Shown piece after piece: positions 16,804 to 24,015 of a stretch of 64,000 nt of DNA. Numbering within the stretch: the stretch's first letter is position 1; the number at the start of each line of letters is the position of its first letter. The notes under the pieces were generated by a model. That model worked only from the letters and a program-made list of their open reading frames with translations, did no database searches and was not told where the DNA came from. This stretch comes from Nocardioides sp. LHD-245. GTDB lineage: Bacteria > Actinomycetota > Actinomycetes > Propionibacteriales > Nocardioidaceae. A program made the position numbers and the translations under genes. The DNA lies in assembly GCF_030929495.1 (NCBI RefSeq), contig NZ_JAVFWN010000004.1, positions 1 to 64,000 on the forward strand, read 5' to 3'.

Positions 16804-18019
16804 GCACCTCCGCGTCCTGGACCTGACCGACGAACGCGGCCTGCTCTGCGGGCGGCTGCTCGCCGACCTGGGCGCCGACGTGGTCCAGGTCGAGCCGGCG
16901 GGCGGGTCCACGGCCCGCCAGGCACCGCCGGTCGCCGAGGGCGCCGCCCCGAGCTCGATGTACTGGGAGGCGTTCGCCGCCGGCAAGCGCGGGGCCGCGT
17001 TCGACCTCGACGACCCCCAGGAGGTGGCCCGGCTCCGGCTCCTCGCGGACGCCGCCGACATCGTCGTCACCTCCTGGCCGCGCCCGCGCCTGGAGGCGCT
17101 CGGCCTCGACCCGGCGACGCTGCGCGCCGACCGGCCGGGGCTCGTCTACACGGTGGTCAGCGCGTTCGGCTGGGACGGTCCCAAGGCGTCGTACGCCGAC
17201 ACGGACCTCGTGGTCTGGGCGGCCGGAGGCCCGCTTGCCCCGCATCGCGACGGCGACCTCCCGCCGCTGCGGATCAGCGTCCCGCAGGCCTTCCTGCACG
17301 CGGCCGCGGACGCGGCGGCCGGCACCATGATCGCCGTCCTCGCCCGCGGCGCGACCGGCCGCGGCCAGGTCGTCGACGTCTCCGCGCAGGAGGCCGTCGG
17401 TGTCGCCACCCTCGCCCGGGTCCTCGCCACCGCCGTCGGCGACGACCACCCCGAGTGGCAGACCACGCCCGGCAAGCGCACCGGCGGACGCACCGACCAG
17501 AGCGGCAGCGGCGCGGCGACCCCCAACAGCCTGAAGAAGTGGCACTGCCGCGACGGCATGGTCGAGCTCCACCTCTCGATGGGTCCCGCCGCCGGCACGT
17601 TCACCAACAACCTGTTCGCCTGGCTGCGGGACGAGGGGGCGGTCGAGGAGCCCGTCGCGTCGTGGGACTGGCGCGTCGTGCCGGACCGGCTGGTCTCCGG
17701 TGAGCTCAGCCACGACGACCTCGACGTGGCGCGCGCCGCGGTGCGGGCGTTCCTTCTGACCAGGACCAAGGCGGAGGTCCTCGACGCCGCCATCCGCCGG
17801 CGGCTGCTGTGCATGGCCATCTTCGACATGGCCGACATCGCCGCGAGCCCGCACCTGGAGGAGCGCGGCTTCTGGGGGCACGTCGACGTCGGCTCGACCG
17901 ACGTCAAGCTGCCCGGCCGGATGGCGCAGGTACGCGGCCCCGAGGGTCCGCGGGTCCGCGGTCGCGCGCCGCTGGTCGGCGAGCACACCGACGTCGTCCT
18001 GAAGGAGTGGCTGCGATGA
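16796..18019 (+). CDS. Family III CoA-transferase (CaiB/BaiF), subunit 1
   Basis: A 407-residue CaiB/BaiF-type enzyme that moves CoA between carboxylic acids. 'LLADLGADVVQVEPAGG' is the N-terminal CoA-binding motif. An Asp followed four residues later by Gly ('AAADAAAG') fits the catalytic Asp position, though its surroundings are less canonical than in the neighbour. ATG 16796 overlaps the ferredoxin end. It is followed by a second member with an ATGA overlap, so the two may form a heteromer as in succinyl-CoA:malate CoA-transferase. It probably activates the acid made by oxidation. Confidence 0.88.
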   Translation: MLEHLRVLDLTDERGLLCGRLLADLGADVVQVEPAGGSTARQAPPVAEGAAPSSMYWEAFAAGKRGAAFDLDDPQEVARLRLLADAADIVVTSWPRPRLEALGLDPATLRADRPGLVYTVVSAFGWDGPKASYADTDLVVWAAGGPLAPHRDGDLPPLRISVPQAFLHAAADAAAGTMIAVLARGATGRGQVVDVSAQEAVGVATLARVLATAVGDDHPEWQTTPGKRTGGRTDQSGSGAATPNSLKKWHCRDGMVELHLSMGPAAGTFTNNLFAWLRDEGAVEEPVASWDWRVVPDRLVSGELSHDDLDVARAAVRAFLLTRTKAEVLDAAIRRRLLCMAIFDMADIAASPHLEERGFWGHVDVGSTDVKLPGRMAQVRGPEGPRVRGRAPLVGEHTDVVLKEWLR

Positions 18020-19239
18020 GCACCGACGCGCTTGCCGGGCTGAAGGTCCTCGACCTGTCGTGGGTCGTCGCCGGACCGCTCATCGGCCGCACCCTCGCCG
18101 ACTTCGGCGCCACCGTCGTGCGGGTCGAGTCGAGCGTCCGGGTCGAGACCGCGCGCCTCATGCAGCCCTTCCACGGCGGCGTGCAGGACAAGGAGGGCTC
18201 CGCGCTCTTCGGCAATTGCAACGCCGGCAAGCTGGGCCTGACCCTCGACCTCAAGTCCGAGGAGGGCCAGCAGGTCGTGCGTGACCTGGTGGCGTGGGCC
18301 GATGTCGTGGTCGAGTCCTTCTCGCCCGGCCAGCTCCGGAAGTGGGGCCTCGACTACGAGACCCTGTGCGCCGGCAAGCCGGACCTCGTCATGCTCAGCA
18401 CCTCGATCGCCGGGCAGCACGGTCCCTGGTCGACGCTCGCCGGCTTCGGCAACGTCGGCTCGTCGCTGAGCGGGTTCCAGCACCTGGTCGGCTACGAGGA
18501 CCGCCTGCCGATGGGCACCTTCGGCCCCTACACCGACTACGTCGGTCCGCGCCTCGCCCTCGTGACGCTGCTGGCCGCGCTGGAGAACCGCCGCCGCACC
18601 GGCGAGGGCGCCTACATCGATGTCTCGCAGGTCGAGGCCGGCATCTACTTCCTCTCGCCGCAGGTGGCGCAGTTCGGGTACGACGGCACGATCGCCGAGC
18701 GCCAGGGCAACCGTGACCAGCAGTACACCCCCCACGGTGTCTTCGGGTGTCGGCAGGTCGCCGGCAAGGACCGGTTCGTGGCGGTCGTGGCGAGGGACAC
18801 CGCCGAGTGGCGCGCCCTGGCCAAGGCGATGAGCCGGCCCGATCTGGCCGACCGCGCCGACCTGGCGACGGTCGAGGGGCGTCGGGCGGCGCAGGACGAG
18901 ATCGAGTCCGCGGTGGCCGCCTGGACCAGCGGGCTCGCCGCGACCGAGGTCGAGCGCGTGCTCCAGTCCGCCGGCGTCCCGGCGCACCTCGCGGTCACCA
19001 GCGACGACTATCCGGCCGACAGCCAGCTCGCGCACCGCGGGCACCTGGTCGAGCTGCCGCACCCGCGCCACGGCACCACCTGGGTCGAGGGCCCGCGCTA
19101 CGCGCTGTCCGACACGCCCGGGCGTCCGCGCGGCGCCGCGCCCACGCTCGGTCAGCACAACGAGATGGTCCTCACGGAGATCCTCGGCTACGACGCCGAG
19201 CGGGTCGCCGTACTCACCGAAGGAGGGATCCTGCGATGA
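18016..19239 (+). CDS. Family III CoA-transferase (CaiB/BaiF), subunit 2
   Basis: A 407-residue member with a well-conserved N-terminus ('VLDLSWVVAGPLIGRTLADFG') and 'FGPYTDYVGPRLALVTLLAAL', where the Asp in 'YTDYVG' is the likely nucleophile that forms the glutamyl/aspartyl-CoA intermediate. 'VVVESFSPGQLRKWGLDY' is a family signature. Both neighbours overlap by 4 bases. The equal length to the preceding gene but low similarity supports a paired complex. Substrate unknown. Confidence 0.9.
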   Translation: MSTDALAGLKVLDLSWVVAGPLIGRTLADFGATVVRVESSVRVETARLMQPFHGGVQDKEGSALFGNCNAGKLGLTLDLKSEEGQQVVRDLVAWADVVVESFSPGQLRKWGLDYETLCAGKPDLVMLSTSIAGQHGPWSTLAGFGNVGSSLSGFQHLVGYEDRLPMGTFGPYTDYVGPRLALVTLLAALENRRRTGEGAYIDVSQVEAGIYFLSPQVAQFGYDGTIAERQGNRDQQYTPHGVFGCRQVAGKDRFVAVVARDTAEWRALAKAMSRPDLADRADLATVEGRRAAQDEIESAVAAWTSGLAATEVERVLQSAGVPAHLAVTSDDYPADSQLAHRGHLVELPHPRHGTTWVEGPRYALSDTPGRPRGAAPTLGQHNEMVLTEILGYDAERVAVLTEGGILR

Positions 19240-19832
19240 CCGCGACAGCGGACACCGGACAGGACTGGCAGGCCGCGTGGCAGCCGGTGATCGACGCGAT
19301 CGGGAAGGACTTCGCCGAGGGCGCGGTCACCTGGGGTGGCGACGCCGTGGAGCGCGGCGGGATCCGCCGCTACCTCGAGCCGCTCGAGCTCGACTGCGCG
19401 CTGCACACCGACCCGGAGCTCGCCCGCGCGGCAGGGTACGCCGACGTCACGATGCCGGCCACCGGCGTCATCGCGTGGACCATTCCCGCGGCCTGGACGC
19501 CGGGGCAGGTGCTCTTCGCCAGCAGCGAGCGCGACGCCCAGCCCGTGCACAGTGCGATCAACAACGCGGACATGACCCTGGGGCCGCGTACCACCGGCTT
19601 CTTCGGAACCGACATCGAGGTCGACTTCCTGCGCGACGTCGTGGCGGGGGAGCGGCTGGGCCGCCGGGGGAGGACCCTGCTCAGCTGCAAGCCCAAGGAG
19701 ACCGCGGTCGGCCGCGGCGCGTTCCTGACCTGGGGGAGCGAGATCGTCACCGCGGAGCTCGAGGTCGTCGGCCGGATCCGGATCGGCACCTACGCCTATG
19801 TTCCGCACGCCAAGGAGGAGGACGCGTCGTGA
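19236..19832 (+). CDS. MaoC/FAS1-like dehydratase, N-terminal-type (non-catalytic partner)
   Basis: A 198-residue hot-dog-fold protein of the FAS1-like dehydratase type (MaoC_dehydrat_N). Motifs include 'GDAVERGGIRRYLEPL' and 'GYADVTMPATGVIAW'. It lacks a clear D-x4-H hydratase motif, which is present in the next gene. Such pairs form heteromeric enoyl-CoA hydratases for bulky substrates, as in ChsH1-ChsH2 of cholesterol side-chain degradation. It overlaps both neighbours by 4 bases. Confidence 0.82.
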   Translation: MTATADTGQDWQAAWQPVIDAIGKDFAEGAVTWGGDAVERGGIRRYLEPLELDCALHTDPELARAAGYADVTMPATGVIAWTIPAAWTPGQVLFASSERDAQPVHSAINNADMTLGPRTTGFFGTDIEVDFLRDVVAGERLGRRGRTLLSCKPKETAVGRGAFLTWGSEIVTAELEVVGRIRIGTYAYVPHAKEEDAS

Positions 19833-20338
19833 GTGCCGAGACCCCGCTGCTGGAGGGCCGCCGCTTCGAGGACGTCGCCGTCGGCGAGCAGCTGCCCGTC
19901 GTCGAGCTGCCCCTCACCGTCTACCGCCTGGTCATGGCGGCCGGCAGCAACCGCGACTTCAACTCGATCCACCACAACACCGAGTACGCCCGCTCGACCG
20001 GAGCCGAGGAGATGTACGCCAACACCTCCTTCCTGATGAGCTCCTGGGAGCGCAGCGTGCGCGACTGGATGGGCCTGGCCGGCCGGATCCGCGGCATCCG
20101 CGGCTTCCGGATGCGCAGCTTCAACTACGTCGGCGACACCCTGCGGGTCATCGCGGAGGTCGCCGCCACCCGCCTCGAGGGCGAGACGGGCATCGTGGAG
20201 ATCGCGATCCGCTGCGAGAACGGCGCGGGCGTGAGCGTGGGCCCCGGCGTGGTCGAGGTCGAGCTGCCGCGCCGCGCTGCCGAGAGCGGCACGGCCACCA
20301 CCACCACCACCAGCACCACCGGACAGGAGACCCCGTGA
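19829..20338 (+). CDS. MaoC-like enoyl-CoA hydratase (catalytic subunit)
   Basis: A 169-residue hot-dog protein with the hydratase-2 catalytic motif Asp43-Phe-Asn-Ser-Ile-His48 ('NRDFNSIHHN'). The five-residue Asp-His spacing matches R-specific hydratases. It would hydrate an enoyl-CoA with the preceding partner, supplying a 3-hydroxyacyl-CoA to the thiolase-like lyase encoded next. The last 15 residues are a low-complexity Thr run from a repeated ACC tract (20296-20320). GTG 19829 and GTG 20335 both overlap neighbouring stops. Confidence 0.88.
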   Translation: MSAETPLLEGRRFEDVAVGEQLPVVELPLTVYRLVMAAGSNRDFNSIHHNTEYARSTGAEEMYANTSFLMSSWERSVRDWMGLAGRIRGIRGFRMRSFNYVGDTLRVIAEVAATRLEGETGIVEIAIRCENGAGVSVGPGVVEVELPRRAAESGTATTTTTSTTGQETP

Positions 20339-21495
20339 CCGCCGCCATCGCCGGACTCGGCATGACCGAGATGGGCAAGATCTACGGCCGCACCGCCACC
20401 CAGTTCGCCGTCGAGGCGATCAGCCGTGCCGCCGAGGACGCCGGCCTGACCCTGGCCGACATCGACGGCCTGTACGTCAACCCGGGCGTCAAGAACGACA
20501 CCGACCTGCGCCTGCAGTCGACCCTGCAGATGCGCGACACCCGTCTGCTGGCGACGATCCAGGGCTTCGGCTCCTCGGCCGGCCAGATGGTGCAGTACGC
20601 CGCCATGGCGATCGACGCCGGCATGGCCGAGGTCGTCGCCTGCGTGTATGCCGACGCGCCGCTGAAGGAGGGCAAGCGCGCCGGCGCGGCGTACCCCGGT
20701 CAGGCTCGGGCGATGGAGGGCGTCGGCTCGCTGCCGTTCGCCGCCGGCCTCAAGGCTGCCCCGGAGCGCTATGCCGTCGCCGCCCGCCGGCACATGGAGA
20801 GGTACGGCACCACCAGCGAGCAGCTCGGCGCGGTCGCGGTCGCGGCCCGGCAGTGGGCGGCGATGAACCCCGCGGCGCAGATGCGCGAGCCGATGACACT
20901 CGAGGACCACCAGTCCTCGCGGATGATCGCCGACCCGCTGCGCCTGCTGGACTGCTGCCTGGTGAGCAACGGCGCGGTCGCGGTGATCGTGACCAGCGCC
21001 GAACGGGCCGCGACCCTGCGGCAGCCGCCCGTGCACGTGTGGGGCTGGGGACAGGGGCATCCGGGCTACGTGAACCGACGCGACAGCGAGTTCGGTCTCG
21101 TCACCGGCGCCGCCCGGTCGGGCGCGGACGCGCTGAAGATGGCCGGCGTCGGTGTCGACGAGATCGACGTGCGCGAGCTCTACGACTGCTTCACCTACAC
21201 GACGCTCATCACGTTGGAGGACTACGGCTTCTGCGCGAAGGGCGAGGGCGGCGACTTCGTCGCCAGCGGCGCGATCGCCCCCGGCGGGTCGCACCCGACC
21301 AACACGGGCGGTGGCGAGCTGTCGTCGTTCTACATGTGGGGGATGACCCCGCTGTCCGAGGCCGTCATCCAGGCACGTGGCCAGGGCGGCGAGCGGCAGG
21401 TGCCGCAGCACGACCTGGTGATGGTCAGCGGCAACGGCGGCGTCCTCGACTTCCACTCCACACTGGTCCTCAGTCCCCACCCGAAGACGAGGTGA
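20335..21495 (+). CDS. SCP2/Ltp-type thiolase-fold acyl-CoA lyase
   Basis: A 386-residue non-decarboxylating thiolase-fold protein of the lipid-transfer (Ltp) subgroup. It lacks the canonical thiolase Cys-Gly-Ser motif. It carries 'VRELYDCFTYTTLITLEDYGFC' (Tyr283) and 'SFYMWGM' (Tyr333), the regions that hold the tyrosines used by Ltp2-type retro-aldolases, plus 'SHPTNTGGGELS'. Ltp2 enzymes with a DUF35 partner split 3-hydroxyacyl-CoAs that thiolases cannot, releasing acetyl- or propionyl-CoA and a ketone or aldehyde. The DUF35 gene follows 5 bases later, supporting that role. Confidence 0.85.
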   Translation: MTAAIAGLGMTEMGKIYGRTATQFAVEAISRAAEDAGLTLADIDGLYVNPGVKNDTDLRLQSTLQMRDTRLLATIQGFGSSAGQMVQYAAMAIDAGMAEVVACVYADAPLKEGKRAGAAYPGQARAMEGVGSLPFAAGLKAAPERYAVAARRHMERYGTTSEQLGAVAVAARQWAAMNPAAQMREPMTLEDHQSSRMIADPLRLLDCCLVSNGAVAVIVTSAERAATLRQPPVHVWGWGQGHPGYVNRRDSEFGLVTGAARSGADALKMAGVGVDEIDVRELYDCFTYTTLITLEDYGFCAKGEGGDFVASGAIAPGGSHPTNTGGGELSSFYMWGMTPLSEAVIQARGQGGERQVPQHDLVMVSGNGGVLDFHSTLVLSPHPKTR

Positions 21496-21500
21496 TCGCG

Positions 21501-21899
21501 ATGTCCCTGGCACCCGTCGTCCGCGACGACTTCTCCGCCCCCTTCTTCGAGGCCTCGGCCGAGGGCCGGCTGCTGCTGCGCTTCTCACCGAGCAGCGGCG
21601 CGTGGTCGGAGCCGAGCGCGATGGTGTGCTCGGTCTCCCAGGCCGCCGATCTGGAGTGGCGCGAGGCATCCGGTCGCGGCCACCTGGTCAGCTGGACGAT
21701 CAAGCCCGGGCGTCCGCGCGACGACCAGCCCGCCCAGGACACCGTCATCGGCATCGTCGAGACCGAGGAGGGTCCGTGGCTGACCCTGCTGCTCCCCGAC
21801 GCCGATGTCGCCGCGCTCGCGGTCGGCGCTGCTGTCGAAGTGCGGTTCGTCCAGCCCGAGGGCAGCGAGCACCTGCCGGTGGGTCGGTTCGTGGGCTGA
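21501..21899 (+). CDS. DUF35 OB-fold protein, partner of the Ltp-type lyase
   Basis: A 132-residue protein with the DUF35/OB-fold pattern ('GRGHLVSWTIK', 'GIVETEEGPWLTLLL', 'VEVRFVQPEG'). Members normally begin with a CxxC...CxxC zinc ribbon; here the region reads 'FSPSSGAWSEPSAMVC' with a single Cys, so the ribbon is degenerate. In steroid systems this domain is fused to a MaoC protein (ChsH2), whereas here it is separate. It is required by Ltp2-type lyases. It ends the region A operon just before the second long palindrome. Confidence 0.82.
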   Translation: MSLAPVVRDDFSAPFFEASAEGRLLLRFSPSSGAWSEPSAMVCSVSQAADLEWREASGRGHLVSWTIKPGRPRDDQPAQDTVIGIVETEEGPWLTLLLPDADVAALAVGAAVEVRFVQPEGSEHLPVGRFVG

Positions 21900-21929
21900 G
21901 GCCGTGCCGCGGCTGTCGTCGCGCCCCGG

Positions 21930-22001
21930 CTGCAACTATCTGTTATTGCCTCCACCGCACCGGTCTACCGGTACGCCAGTGGCGATAGCAGATAGTTACA
22001 G
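21930..22001. repeat. Long imperfect palindrome, copy 2 (REP-like or bidirectional terminator)
   Basis: Arms AACTATCTG (21934-21942) and CAGATAGTT (21989-21997) are perfectly complementary and extend outward to CTG/CAG. The loop side contains ACCGGTACGCCAGTG (21967-21981), identical to copy 1 at 1034-1048. It lies between the convergent DUF35 and alcohol dehydrogenase genes, the same context as copy 1. Confidence 0.72.
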
Positions 22002-22016
22002 CGGCGTACGGGGCCG

Positions 22017-23093
22017 TCAGAAGGTGACGACGGTCCGGGCGGCGGTGGCGCCGTCGATCCCGTCCAGCGCGGCCGCGAGGCCGTCGATCGAGACGGTGGC
22101 GCCCTGTAGCGCGTCGAGGTCGAGCCGGCCGGAGAGGTACAGCTGCGCGTAGAGCGGTACGTCGACCCGCAGCCGGGTGCCGCCGAGCCGCGAGCCCTGC
22201 AGCCGCTTCTCGGCGAGCAAATCCGACGCCGGGATGGAGACGGCGTCGCCCGGCCGGGCGAGGCCGACCACCGTGGCCGTGCCGCGGGTGCGCAGCATGG
22301 CGAAGGCCTGGGCGATGGTGGCGGGGAGACCGACCATCTCCAGCGCGTGGTCGACGCCACCGGTGAGGTCGAGGACGGCGGCGACCGGGTCGGTCGTGGC
22401 CGCGTCGACCACGTCCGTGGCGCCCATCCGGAGCGCGAGGTCGAGCTTCTCCGGCATGCGGTCGACAGCGACGATCCGGGACGCGCCGGCGAGCACGGCG
22501 CCCTGCACCGCGCTGAGCCCGACGCCGCCGCAGCCGATGACGGCGACGGTGTCGCCGACCCGGACGGCGGCGCTGTGCCGTACGGCGCCCAGGCCCGTGA
22601 TCACGGCGCACCCGAGGAGGGCGGCCTTGTCGAGGGGCATGTCCGCCGGGACCTTCGCGACGCTGGACGCCTGGACGAGCATCTCCTCGGCGAAGCTGCC
22701 GATCCCGACGAACTGGGTGACGGCCCGGCCGTCCAGGGTGAGACGGGGTGATCCGTCGGCGCGGGTCCGGCGCAGGTCGGTGCAGTGCTGGGGATGTCCC
22801 TGGCTGCACCAGGGGCAGGTGCCGCACGACCCGGCCGGCGCCACGACGACGTGGTCGCCGGGTGCGATCCCGGAGACGTCGCGGCCGACCTCGACGACGA
22901 TGCCGGCCGCCTCGTGCCCGAGCACGGCGGGCAGGCCCAGCGCCGGGTTGCCTCCGGTCTGGCCGTGGCGGTCGGAGTGGCAGATGCCCGTCGCTGCCGT
23001 GCGGATGCGCACCTCCGCGGCGAGGGGCGCTTCGACGTGCACGTCCTCGAGCGCCACCTGCTGATCGAACCCGTGTAGTACCGCAGCCCTCAC
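22017..23093 (-). CDS. Zinc-dependent alcohol dehydrogenase
   Basis: A 358-residue medium-chain dehydrogenase. Catalytic zinc ligands come from 'GICHSD' and 'GHEAAG', and the structural zinc from the four cysteines of 'CGTCPWCSQGHPQHC'. The NAD site is 'VIGCGGVGLSAVQG'. GTG 23093 with GAGAGG upstream is chosen over a longer frame that would run across the divergent promoter. It oxidises a primary or allylic alcohol, perhaps the P450 product. It is alone on the minus strand here and ends at the long palindrome. Confidence 0.88.
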   Translation of the reverse strand: MRAAVLHGFDQQVALEDVHVEAPLAAEVRIRTAATGICHSDRHGQTGGNPALGLPAVLGHEAAGIVVEVGRDVSGIAPGDHVVVAPAGSCGTCPWCSQGHPQHCTDLRRTRADGSPRLTLDGRAVTQFVGIGSFAEEMLVQASSVAKVPADMPLDKAALLGCAVITGLGAVRHSAAVRVGDTVAVIGCGGVGLSAVQGAVLAGASRIVAVDRMPEKLDLALRMGATDVVDAATTDPVAAVLDLTGGVDHALEMVGLPATIAQAFAMLRTRGTATVVGLARPGDAVSIPASDLLAEKRLQGSRLGGTRLRVDVPLYAQLYLSGRLDLDALQGATVSIDGLAAALDGIDGATAARTVVTF

Positions 23094-23137
23094 GCCGAGC
23101 GTCCTCTCTCTTGCCTCTGTGATGGACGTTACCGTAG

Positions 23138-23153
23138 ATTGCTGATCATCAAA
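23138..23153 (+). promoter_or_regulatory. Candidate operator shared with the 2.8 kb divergent promoter
   Basis: ATTGCTGATCATCAAA lies between the divergent alcohol dehydrogenase and crotonase genes and matches 14 of 16 bases of the box at 2833-2848 (other strand). The core TGATCATCA is partly palindromic. Its position between start codons fits a repressor site; the regulator is not identified. Confidence 0.45.
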
Positions 23154-23160
23154 ACCATGG

Positions 23161-23190
23161 ATTGACCCGGATTGACCCCGATTGACCCCG
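23161..23190 (+). repeat. Three 10-bp direct repeats (ATTGACCCSG)
   Basis: Three consecutive copies of a 10-bp unit (ATTGACCCGG, ATTGACCCCG, ATTGACCCCG) end one base before the AGGGAGGA SD of the following gene. They could be iterated regulator sites, a source of expression variation by slippage, or chance duplication. Confidence 0.6.
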
Positions 23191-23205
23191 AGGGAGGACA
23201 GACGC

Positions 23206-24015
23206 GTGGCCGCGATCGACGTCGAGACCAGAGGACCCCACGGCAACGTCCGGTGGATCACCATCAACCGTCCCGACCGGCTCAACGCCTACGACCTCGA
23301 CATGGCGCGGACGATGATCGCGGCCTTCGAGGACGCCGCGGCGTACGACGCGGTCGTGCTCACCGGTGCCGGCGGAGCCTTCTGCGCCGGGGGCGCCCTC
23401 GACCAGCTCGGGGAGCCCGATCCCGAGCAGCTGCGCTCGCTCTTCACCGGCTCGCTGCGGCTGGTCGACGCGATCCGGTCCTGCCCGCGCCCGGTGATCG
23501 CCGCGGTGGACGGAGCCGCGGCCGGCGGCGGCAACGAGCTCGTCGTCGCCTGCGACTTCGCGATCGCCACCGAGCGCTCGACGTTCGGTCAGACCGGGCC
23601 CCGCGTCGGCTCCGCGCCGGTGCTCGGCGCCACGAACCTGATGGCCGTGCAGATCGGCGAGAAGCGCGCCAAGGAGATGGCGATGCTCTGCCGTCGCTAC
23701 TCCGCCCAGCAGGCGCTGACGATGGGCCTGATCAACGAGGTCGTGCCCGACGGCGCCCTGGCCGGGGCCGTGGATCGGTGGCTCGGTGAGATCGAGCGGC
23801 TGAGCCCGCGCTATCTCGAGATCGCCAAGATCAGCTCCAACCAGTGGTGGAACGCCTCCAAGGACAACATGAGCGCCGGGCTCGGGATGCTCATCCAGGC
23901 CATCGGCAGCGAGGACATGCTCGAGGGCGCCAACGCCTTCCTCGAGAAGCGCAAGCCCGACTTCCGCGCCGCGCGGCGCGCCCAGCAGAAGCCGACCGAG
24001 AAGGACGACCAGTGA
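23206..24015 (+). CDS. MenB/BadI-like crotonase, candidate alicyclic ring-opening hydrolase
   Basis: A 269-residue crotonase-fold protein. Oxyanion-hole segments are 'GAGGAFCAGGALD' and 'AAGGGNELVVACD'. The stretch 'FGQTGPRVGS' followed by 'EKRAKEMAMLCRRYSAQQAL' and 'MGLIN' is characteristic of naphthoate synthase and of 2-ketocyclohexanecarboxyl-CoA hydrolase (BadI) rather than ordinary enoyl-CoA hydratases. BadI-type enzymes open a ring by hydrolysing a cyclic beta-ketoacyl-CoA. GTG 23206 is set by AGGGAGGA 7 bases upstream. It heads an operon with a CoA ligase (4-base overlap), a CitE-like lyase and a dehydrogenase, which fits ring cleavage. A menaquinone role is unlikely in this context. 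Confidence 0.8.
   Translation: MAAIDVETRGPHGNVRWITINRPDRLNAYDLDMARTMIAAFEDAAAYDAVVLTGAGGAFCAGGALDQLGEPDPEQLRSLFTGSLRLVDAIRSCPRPVIAAVDGAAAGGGNELVVACDFAIATERSTFGQTGPRVGSAPVLGATNLMAVQIGEKRAKEMAMLCRRYSAQQALTMGLINEVVPDGALAGAVDRWLGEIERLSPRYLEIAKISSNQWWNASKDNMSAGLGMLIQAIGSEDMLEGANAFLEKRKPDFRAARRAQQKPTEKDDQ

Noticed and set aside
20290..20322. ACC-rich run as a microsatellite with regulatory meaning
   Set aside because: It lies in the C-terminal coding region of the MaoC gene and simply encodes a short Thr tail.
15383..21899. Firm assignment as a cholesterol side-chain operon
   Set aside because: The MaoC/Ltp/DUF35 set resembles it, but hallmark steroid ring genes are absent in the window, so only a similarity of chemistry is claimed.
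23206..24015. Naphthoate synthase (menB) for menaquinone synthesis
   Set aside because: The sequence signature fits MenB/BadI, but no other menaquinone gene is near and the operon is catabolic.
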